Shown here: one piece after another, positions 1-4,559 of the stretch
Numbering within the stretch: the stretch's first letter is position 1
How the letters are laid out: the number at the start of each line of letters is the position of its first letter
Assembly: GCA_964366725.1 (NCBI GenBank)
Contig: CAYIUL010000037.1
Location: 1 to 5,350, forward strand
From: JACPAB01 sp964366725
GTDB taxonomy: Bacteria; Patescibacteriota; Minisyncoccia; 2-02-FULL-40-12; GWA2-44-9
Direction: 5' to 3'
Length of the DNA stretch: 5,350 nt
The notes under the pieces: model-generated
What the model was told of the DNA's origin: nothing
The model's input: only the letters and a program-made list of their open reading frames with translations
Database searches by the model: none
Position numbers and translations under genes: made by a program

Positions 1-37
1 ACCCTGACAATCGGTTCGTGTGCGTCGTGCCTCGCAA

Positions 38-440
38 CTATCCATGTTTCTCTCCGCCTTCGGCGGGGAGTTTTCTTAGTTGCCGGAGCCAACTGCCGAG
101 TTGCTTGCCGATATCCGCAAGTTGTTTGGACAGGATGGCGTATTGAGTACTCTTGACAACCTCCACTTCCCAAGCCAGCCGGAACAAGAATTTCAAAGAG
201 TCTAATTTCTTGGAAGTAAGCTCAATGACTGGTATTTTCTCTGTGCCATTTAGAAATACCGCCGAAAAAAGCAATTCGGATATTTCTATTGCAAGAATGT
301 CAATACGAGAACCCAAGGTGTTTCTGGACGGAGTGGGGAAATGGGGTAGAATAAAATGCCAGGATTTGTAGAATTCAATAACCGCATGAATAATAGGCAG
401 AGATGTCTGGGGGGGGTGTAGAAGGATTGGTTTTAGTCAT
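38..440 (-). CDS. Avd-like four-helix-bundle protein, reading frame broken at a C8 tract
   Basis: This resembles the DGR accessory protein Avd and the related S23/four-helix-bundle family, which bind the reverse transcriptase and nucleic acid in known DGRs. From 436 down to the TAG at 38-40 one frame is open and covers the whole usual fold. The first helix begins near 'LPIIHAVIEFYKSW', followed by 'TLGSRIDILAIEISELL', 'KLDSLKFLFRLAWE' and the family-typical end 'LADIGKQLGSWLRQ'. This frame has no ATG; a TTG at 316 would remove helix 1. An ATG at 440-438 starts a frame (MTKTNPSTPPP) that leaves the Avd frame at eight C's (409-416 on the plus strand). Seven C's would give one continuous 133-residue protein, a normal length for Avd. 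It is therefore a recent frameshift, a phase-variable gene, a slippage-expressed gene, or a sequence error. Its 5' end abuts the RT gene head-to-head. Family assignment is from recognised pattern, not a search. Confidence 0.8.
50..77 (+). terminator. Intrinsic terminator-like hairpin overlapping the 3' end of the avd-like gene
   Basis: Nine base pairs (50-58 with 62-70, one G-T wobble) enclose a TTC loop and are followed by TTTTCTT (71-77). Polarity fits termination of plus-strand transcription entering from the left edge. In the other direction the same bases encode the last residues of the Avd-like protein (LPAEGGE), so a terminator and a coding tail seem to be superimposed. A structural role like the hairpins near DGR variable repeats is possible but unsupported here. 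Confidence 0.6.
325..352 (+). promoter_or_regulatory. Candidate promoter for the RT gene, inside the avd-like gene
   Basis: TGGACG (325-330), a 16-bp spacer and TAGAAT (347-352) resemble a sigma-70-type promoter, with 4 of 6 and 5 of 6 matches. Because the RT and avd-like genes are head-to-head with no spacer, any RT promoter must lie within the avd-like gene, which makes this position plausible. Evidence is consensus similarity only. Confidence 0.25.
409..416. repeat. Eight-base G/C homopolymer at the head-to-head 5' ends of the avd-like and RT genes
   Basis: Eight consecutive G's on the plus strand lie between the minus-strand ATG (440-438) and the Avd coding frame, and also between a plus-strand ATG (403) and the RT frame. 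With 7 (or 10) bases the avd-like gene is continuous. With 9 (or 6) the ATG at 403 would read into the RT frame with no stop codon. With the observed 8 neither is in frame. The tract is long enough for slipped-strand length change and is also a place where sequence errors occur. Confidence 0.85.
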
Positions 441-461
441 GGTTTTGAACAAATCATTAGT

Positions 462-1403
462 TTGGAAAATCTGTTGGAGTCCTGGAGAGAATTCCTGAAA
501 GGCAAGCGCAAAAGAAAGGATGTTCAGGAGTTTTCTTTGTGTTTGATGGATAACATTATCCGGCTTCATCAAGATTTAGCCCAGCATACATACAATCACG
601 GCTCATATCAAGCGTTCCGCATCAATGACCCCAAGCCGAGACAGATACACAAATCATTAGTACGGGACCGATTATTGCATCATGCCATTTGTCGGCAGCT
701 TTATCCATTTTTCGACAAGACATTCATTGCCGATTCTTTCTCGTGCCGAATCAACAAGGGAACACACAAAGCGTTAAACAGATTTCGCCGGTTCGGGTAT
801 AAAGTAAGCAAAAACAACACCAAAACTTGTTGGGTCTTGAAATGCGACATCAGGAAGTTTTTTGAGAATATTAACCACGAGATTTTACTCGCTATTCTTG
901 ATAAGCACATCCCTGACAAAGGTATAATTTGGCTTCTTGAAAGAGTTATCAGAAGCTTCACATCCGCTCCCGGCCAGGGATTGCCACTTGGCAACCTCAC
1001 CTCACAATTATTCGTTAATATCTATATGAACGAATTTGACCAGTTTATAAAACACAAACTGAAAACAAAATACTATATCAGATATGCTGACGACTTTCTG
1101 ATTCTGTCTCATGACAAAACATGGCTTCAGGAATTGCTGCCTCGGATTGCTGATTTTCTCGAAGAAAAATTACGACTTCAGATACATCCCAATAAGATTT
1201 ATCTTAAAACCCTATCTTCGGGAGTGGATTTTCTGGGCTGGGTTCATTTCCCGACTTATAGGGTGTTGAGGACCACAACAAAGAGAAGGATGATAAAAAG
1301 ATTAAATGCTTCAAATAACTCTCCAACCAAACAATCATATCTTGGGTTATTGAAGCATGGAAATACTTTTAAATTAAAAAGTGTGGTAAAATCTATCAAA
1401 TGA
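462..1403 (+). CDS. DGR-type reverse transcriptase (RNA-directed DNA polymerase)
   Basis: The protein is an RT of the diversity-generating-retroelement/group II-like class. Visible motifs, numbered from the TTG at 462, are an N-terminal 'RDRLLHHAICRQLYPFFD' block (68-85), the motif A aspartate in 'LKCDIRKFF' (D129), 'LPLGNLTSQ' (174-182; the SQ ending is typical of DGR RTs), the catalytic YADD (208-211), 'HPNK' (242-245) and 'FLGW' (257-260), then a short thumb ending in 'SYLGLLKHGNTFKL'. There is no maturase X or endonuclease domain, which argues against an intron enzyme. The start is uncertain. Homologous-looking sequence (HGFEQIIS) continues upstream of the TTG, and the frame stays open back to 390 with no ATG or GTG. 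A +1 change near 442-446 or in the G8 tract would join it to the ATG at 439 or 403. The stop codon overlaps the ybeY start. YADD rather than the YMDD/YVDD seen in many DGR RTs is a mild oddity. Confidence 0.93.
   Translation: MENLLESWREFLKGKRKRKDVQEFSLCLMDNIIRLHQDLAQHTYNHGSYQAFRINDPKPRQIHKSLVRDRLLHHAICRQLYPFFDKTFIADSFSCRINKGTHKALNRFRRFGYKVSKNNTKTCWVLKCDIRKFFENINHEILLAILDKHIPDKGIIWLLERVIRSFTSAPGQGLPLGNLTSQLFVNIYMNEFDQFIKHKLKTKYYIRYADDFLILSHDKTWLQELLPRIADFLEEKLRLQIHPNKIYLKTLSSGVDFLGWVHFPTYRVLRTTTKRRMIKRLNASNNSPTKQSYLGLLKHGNTFKLKSVVKSIK
1384..1392 (+). promoter_or_regulatory. ybeY: Candidate extended -10 element for ybeY
   Basis: TGGTAAAAT matches an extended -10 (TG-n-TATAAT with one mismatch) and ends 7 bp before the ybeY ATG, so a transcript from it would begin at or next to the start codon (leaderless). 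No good -35 is present. It lies in the A/T-rich 3' end of the RT gene, where chance matches are common. Confidence 0.22.
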
Positions 1404-1810
1404 TTGACCTCGTCTTAAAAAATTACACTTCGCAAAAATCTCCCAAGGAGAGTTTTTTTGTTAGAGTTTTAGGAACGGCGGCGAAGGAATTAAAATTAAA
1501 AGGCGATTTGGAAATGAGCATCAATTTGGTGGGGGAAGGCAAGATAAGGGATTTAAACAAAAAACACAGAAAAAAAGATAAGCCGACTGATGTCTTGTCT
1601 TTTCCGCTGGGGGGCGGCAACGGCGATATTTTTATTTGCTTGTCCATTGCCAAAAAGGAAGCAAAGCGGGAAAATATAAGCATAGAGAGAAAATTAGCCC
1701 AGCTGACCGCGCATGGATTTTTGCATTTGCTTGGCTATGACCACGAAAAGTCAAAGAGAGACGCGCAGAAAATGTTTAAATTAGAAAGTAAAATTTTGAG
1801 TAAAATTTAA
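1400..1810 (+). CDS. ybeY: Endoribonuclease YbeY (rRNA maturation factor)
   Basis: YbeY is a zinc-dependent single-strand endoribonuclease involved in 16S rRNA 3'-end processing and ribosome quality control in the cytoplasm. The 136-residue protein has the family's signature: 'RKKDKPTDVLSFPL' (57-70), then the zinc site 'HGFLHLLGYDHE' with H105, H109 and H115 in the H-x3-H-x5-H pattern, and a short C-terminal helix. Length is normal for a compact YbeY. The ATG overlaps the preceding RT stop as ATGA, so translation may be coupled, and the stop codon directly abuts the ftsA ATG. The gene is visibly A-rich compared with ftsA. No Shine-Dalgarno sequence precedes the start, but a possible extended -10 element lies just upstream (1384-1392). 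Confidence 0.96.
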   Translation: MIDLVLKNYTSQKSPKESFFVRVLGTAAKELKLKGDLEMSINLVGEGKIRDLNKKHRKKDKPTDVLSFPLGGGNGDIFICLSIAKKEAKRENISIERKLAQLTAHGFLHLLGYDHEKSKRDAQKMFKLESKILSKI

Positions 1811-3049
1811 ATGGCAAGGCCGTATTTAATAAGTGGTATTGATGTCGGTAATTCCCAGGTCAAAGTTGTTGTTGCCAAAATTGACCGCGACACGCTCGGC
1901 ATTGAGATATTGGGCGTGGGCAGCGCTCCGTCAAACGGTTTGCGCAGGGGCATGGTGGTGGATATGGAAGAGACCATAGACAACATCAGGGCGGCTGTGC
2001 AGAGAGCCGAGGCGATGGCCGGGGTCTCGGTTAAGAGAGCTTACCTTGCCGTCAACGGGCTTCATATAAAGAATCAGGTTTCCAGGGGGGTTATTGCTGT
2101 TTCTCGCGCCGATAATGAAATTTCCCAAAACGACATCGACAGAGTGCTGCAGGCGGCATCTGTCGTAAGCTTGCCGCCGAACAGAGAGATAATTCATGTC
2201 ATTCCCAGAAACTACATTGTGGACGGAGTGGAAAACGTAAAAAATCCTCTGGGGATGAAGGGGGTGCGTCTTGAAGCCGAGGTTTTTATAATCGAAGGCC
2301 TGTTGCCGTATTTGAGAAATCTTGCCAAATGCGTGAACGAGAACAATATCGAAGTTGCCGAGTTGGTATACGCCCCCTTGGCCGCGTCTTTGTCGGTATT
2401 GGATAAAAACCAGAAAGAGTATGGAGTCGTGAGCATTGACTTCGGCGGCGGCACATCCACTTTGACGGTTTTCGAAGAAGCCGATCTGCTTCATAGCGTA
2501 GTTCTGCCGGTTGGCTCCAAGCACATTACCGCCGATCTGGCCGTTGCCCTGCGGACCTCCATGGACGTTGCCGAAAGGGTAAAGCTTGAGCACGGCACCA
2601 CGTCCGAGAGTTTGGATCTCCGAAAGAGAGAAAATATCGATCTTTCGGAACTGGTGGGAGAAGAGAATTTCTTTTGGCCCAAGAAGCAACTCGTTAACGT
2701 GATAGACGCGCGGGCCCACGAACTGCTGGATCTGGTTTCCGCGGAACTCAAGAAAATATCAAAGGGTATGCTTCCGGCCGGCGTGGTGTTGTCGGGCGGG
2801 GGAGCCAATCTTCCGGGTTTGGCGGCCCTGGTCAAGGAAAAACTTCGGCTCCCCGTCAGGATAGCCAGGCCGGTGATCCTCCAAGGTAACGCCGAAGATC
2901 AGAACGACCCGTCTTTTTCTGTCGCCACAGGGTTGGTTTTGTGGGGATTGGAGGAAGAGTTCGGCCAGGCCAGAGTAAAATCCGTCCCGGCGTCAAAGAA
3001 TATGTTTTTCAAGAAAGCCGGCGGATGGCTGAAAAACTTTTTACCCTAA
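1811..3049 (+). CDS. ftsA: Cell division protein FtsA
   Basis: FtsA is an actin-like ATPase that tethers FtsZ filaments to the inner face of the membrane and recruits later division proteins. The 412-residue protein shows the actin-fold sites in order: phosphate 1 'GIDVGNSQVK' (9-18), the FtsA-specific 1C domain including 'RGVIAVSRADNEIS' (92-105), phosphate 2 'IDFGGGTSTLTVF' (209-221) and the adenosine loop 'LSGGGANLPG' (327-336). It ends in a hydrophobic/basic amphipathic segment 'MFFKKAGGWLKNFLP' (398-412), which fits the family's membrane-targeting helix. The length is normal. It starts immediately after the ybeY stop with no gap and no Shine-Dalgarno sequence, so it is probably co-transcribed and coupled with ybeY. 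No terminator is visible after it, so transcription may continue into ftsZ. Confidence 0.98.
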   Translation: MARPYLISGIDVGNSQVKVVVAKIDRDTLGIEILGVGSAPSNGLRRGMVVDMEETIDNIRAAVQRAEAMAGVSVKRAYLAVNGLHIKNQVSRGVIAVSRADNEISQNDIDRVLQAASVVSLPPNREIIHVIPRNYIVDGVENVKNPLGMKGVRLEAEVFIIEGLLPYLRNLAKCVNENNIEVAELVYAPLAASLSVLDKNQKEYGVVSIDFGGGTSTLTVFEEADLLHSVVLPVGSKHITADLAVALRTSMDVAERVKLEHGTTSESLDLRKRENIDLSELVGEENFFWPKKQLVNVIDARAHELLDLVSAELKKISKGMLPAGVVLSGGGANLPGLAALVKEKLRLPVRIARPVILQGNAEDQNDPSFSVATGLVLWGLEEEFGQARVKSVPASKNMFFKKAGGWLKNFLP

Positions 3050-3084
3050 GTATATTGAGCGGTTTGTCATAGCTATCAACAGAG

Positions 3085-3093
3085 TTATCCACA
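3085..3093 (+). promoter_or_regulatory. Consensus DnaA box upstream of ftsZ
   Basis: TTATCCACA is an exact match to the bacterial DnaA-box consensus. A weaker related 9-mer, CTATCAACA, lies 12 bp upstream (3073-3081). The box sits just upstream of the candidate ftsZ promoter (-35 at 3099). It could mark replication-linked control of ftsZ, or be an isolated binding site. Confidence 0.55.
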
Positions 3094-3098
3094 GGCAG

Positions 3099-3126
3099 TT
3101 GACCAACTATTTGATGCTGGTATCCT
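3099..3126 (+). promoter_or_regulatory. ftsZ: Candidate ftsZ promoter
   Basis: TTGACC (3099-3104), a 16-bp spacer and TATCCT (3121-3126) match the sigma-70 consensus at 5 of 6 and 4 of 6 positions. It would start transcription near 3133 and include the heptamer repeats in the ftsZ leader. A further TATAAA lies at 3144-3149 without a suitable -35. Confidence 0.35.
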
Positions 3127-3151
3127 TTTGTGTTAATACGAGGTATAAATT

Positions 3152-3181
3152 ACCAACGACCAACGACCAACGACCAACGAC
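3152..3181 (+). repeat. Tandem heptamer array, about 4.3 copies of ACCAACG
   Basis: Four perfect head-to-tail copies of ACCAACG (3152-3179) plus two bases of a fifth lie in the ftsA-ftsZ spacer. They are non-coding. Seven-base tandem repeats of this kind can change copy number by slippage. The array is related in reverse-complement sense to the degenerate array at 3205-3232. Confidence 0.95.
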
Positions 3182-3204
3182 AAAAAAGGATTCGGAATTT
3201 GTTG

Positions 3205-3232
3205 TAGGTCGTAAGTCGTAAGTTATAGGTTG
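3205..3232 (+). repeat. Degenerate heptamer array, four units of consensus TARGTYR, ending at the ftsZ start
   Basis: The units are TAGGTCG, TAAGTCG, TAAGTTA and TAGGTTG, with the same 7-bp period as the upstream array. The reverse complement matches the ACCAACG units at five of seven positions, so the two arrays can pair as an imperfect stem around an A-rich loop (3182-3200). The array ends five bases before the TTG start of ftsZ and contains the only weak ribosome-binding-like sequence (TAGG, 3226-3229). Confidence 0.8.
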
Positions 3233-3237
3233 CTGAA

Positions 3238-4362
3238 TTGGCACAAATCAAACCACCATTTGAAACATTTGCGAGAATAAAAGTAGTCGGAGTCGGCGGC
3301 TCCGGAAAGAACGCGCTTGAAAGAATGATCCAGTCCAGAATTCATGGCGTTGAATTTATTGCTGTAAATACCGATGCTCAAGACCTGCATGCTTCAAGCG
3401 CGCCAGTTAAGATCCATATCGGAAAGAGCTTGACTAGGGGGCTGGGCGCCGGAATGAATCCCGACATTGGCAGACAGGCCATGGAAGACACAAAAGAAGA
3501 AATGATGAACGCCCTTAAGGGCGCGGACATGGTTTTTATCGCCGGAGGCATGGGCGGTGGCACTGCCACCGGCGCTGCTCCGGTTATAGCTGATATTGCT
3601 CGCGATGTCGGAGCGCTGACAGTCGCGGTGGTTACCAAGCCGTTCAGTTTCGAAGGGGCTCAAAGAATGAAAATCGCGGAAGACGGCTGGAACACGCTTA
3701 GAGATAAAGTTGACGCTCTCATCACCATACCGAATGACCGCCTTCTTTCTGTGATTGACCGCAAAACCCCGCTATTGGAGGCCTTTGCTGTTGTCGATGA
3801 TGTTTTAAGACAGGGCGTCCAGGGAATTTCCGATCTGATAACGATTCCCGGAGTGATAAACGTGGATTTTGCCGATGTTAAAGCCATTATGGCCAATTCC
3901 GGTTCGGCTCTTATGGGCATCGGCAGGGCCAGCGGAGAGGACCGGGCCATCGAGGCAGCCAAGATGGCCATCAATTCTCCGTTGTTGGAGGTTTCCATAG
4001 ACGGCGCCAAAGGGGTCTTGTTCAATGTTTCCGGTGGAGCCGATATGGCTATGGCGGAAATAAACGAAGCGGCCAGAATAATAACGGAACACATCGATCA
4101 GGACGCAAGAGTGATATTTGGCGCAGTCCTGGATGACAAGCTTAAGAAAGGGGAATTGAAAGTGACCGTGGTTGCTACAGGATTTAACAACGGTCATCCA
4201 GTTTCTGCCAGGCCTGCCATGAATCAAACAAGCAATCTATTCGGCCAATCGTCCAAACCAATGTCCGGTGGCAACGGCTCCATAAAAGAACTCGTCGATT
4301 CTTCGGTTAACGACGACGAATTTGATATACCCGCCTTCATCCGCCGCAAGATAAATAAATAG
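3238..4362 (+). CDS. ftsZ: Cell division protein FtsZ
   Basis: FtsZ is the tubulin-like GTPase that forms the cytokinetic ring. The 374-residue protein has 'IKVVGVGGSGKNAL' (14-27), the tubulin signature GGGTATG (106-112), 'TKPFSFEG' (133-140), the T7 catalytic loop 'NVDFAD' (208-213) that completes the GTPase site of the adjacent subunit, and a C-terminal peptide 'DIPAFIRR' (363-370) that binds FtsA and other partners. The intrinsically disordered linker is short, roughly residues 320-360. The start is TTG. It is the only plausible start, because an in-frame TAG lies at 3226-3228 and the first internal ATG (M30) would remove the nucleotide-binding N-terminus. Upstream there is only a weak TAGG, placed inside a repeat array that may fold (3205-3232), so initiation may be structurally controlled. 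Confidence 0.98.
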   Translation: MAQIKPPFETFARIKVVGVGGSGKNALERMIQSRIHGVEFIAVNTDAQDLHASSAPVKIHIGKSLTRGLGAGMNPDIGRQAMEDTKEEMMNALKGADMVFIAGGMGGGTATGAAPVIADIARDVGALTVAVVTKPFSFEGAQRMKIAEDGWNTLRDKVDALITIPNDRLLSVIDRKTPLLEAFAVVDDVLRQGVQGISDLITIPGVINVDFADVKAIMANSGSALMGIGRASGEDRAIEAAKMAINSPLLEVSIDGAKGVLFNVSGGADMAMAEINEAARIITEHIDQDARVIFGAVLDDKLKKGELKVTVVATGFNNGHPVSARPAMNQTSNLFGQSSKPMSGGNGSIKELVDSSVNDDEFDIPAFIRRKINK

Positions 4363-4377
4363 GCGAGGCTTGCCGAC

Positions 4378-4386
4378 TTATCAACA
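4378..4386 (+). promoter_or_regulatory. DnaA-box-like site downstream of ftsZ
   Basis: TTATCAACA differs from the consensus DnaA box by one base. It is followed by the 10-bp perfect palindrome ACAAATTTGT (4384-4393), which overlaps it by three bases and could itself be a repressor half-site pair. Both lie upstream of the candidate nrdJ promoter. Confidence 0.35.
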
Positions 4387-4396
4387 AATTTGTCTC

Positions 4397-4424
4397 TTGA
4401 AGAAAGATTCTAGAGGGATAAAAT
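4397..4424 (+). promoter_or_regulatory. nrdJ: Candidate nrdJ promoter
   Basis: TTGAAG (4397-4402), a 16-bp spacer and TAAAAT (4419-4424) match the sigma-70 consensus at 4 of 6 and 5 of 6 positions. Transcription would start near 4431 and give a leader of about 130 bases carrying both downstream hairpins. Confidence 0.33.
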
Positions 4425-4475
4425 TGATCTGTAGATGAGCGTAGTTTTTAAAAGTACCGGACTCGCCTGAATGAT

Positions 4476-4494
4476 CCCGCTTTAAAGCGGGTTT
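4476..4494 (+). terminator. Perfect-palindrome hairpin after ftsZ, weak terminator
   Basis: CCCGCTTTAAAGCGGG (4476-4491) is a perfect 16-bp palindrome that could form up to an 8-bp stem (about 6 bp with a small loop), followed by TTT and then mixed sequence. The poor T-run makes it a weak terminator on the plus strand. It may work with the hairpin at 4519, or serve as a transcript-end stabiliser for ftsZ. Confidence 0.5.
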
Positions 4495-4518
4495 CAAACT
4501 TAATTTACCAGGAACACA

Positions 4519-4541
4519 CCGCCGGATGGCGGATATTTTTT
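4519..4541 (+). terminator. Terminator-like hairpin immediately upstream of nrdJ
   Basis: CCGCC and GGCGG (4519-4523, 4528-4532) form a 5-bp GC stem around a GGAT loop, followed by ATA and six T's (4536-4541), in plus orientation. It lies 18 bp before the nrdJ ATG, leaving no room for a normal promoter and leader downstream. So it either ends ftsZ transcripts ahead of a leaderless nrdJ start, or acts as an attenuator in the nrdJ leader. Confidence 0.55.
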
Positions 4542-4559
4542 CCAAGATTTTAAACTGAA

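Noticed and set aside
449..661. Exact 13-base repeat ACAAATCATTAGT at 449-461 and 649-661, spaced by 200 bp
   Set aside because: One such 13-mer pair is not very improbable in 5 kb, it lies in coding sequence of different context, and it is too short for a template/variable repeat.
462..1403. Group II intron maturase or retron as the identity of the RT
   Set aside because: No maturase X or endonuclease domain follows the thumb, no intron RNA boundaries flank it, no msr/msd-like structure is seen, and the LGNLTSQ motif plus an Avd-like neighbour fit a DGR-type RT better.
1931..2719. Long minus-strand open frame (262 codons) opposite ftsA
   Set aside because: It is a shadow of the FtsA reading frame; the plus strand has clear FtsA motifs across the same span.
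3152..3232. CRISPR array as an explanation of the repeats before ftsZ
   Set aside because: Units are 7 bp in perfect tandem without spacers, so this is a minisatellite-type array.
3660..4227. Two minus-strand open frames of about 140 codons opposite ftsZ
   Set aside because: They are shadows of FtsZ, with alanine/serine-rich composition and no recognisable domain.
4431..4542. Cobalamin riboswitch in the nrdJ leader, suggested by the B12-dependent enzyme and a vaguely B12-box-like CCGGACTCGCCTG
   Set aside because: The core GCCACTG and GGGAA elements are absent and the spacer is too short for a full cobalamin riboswitch.
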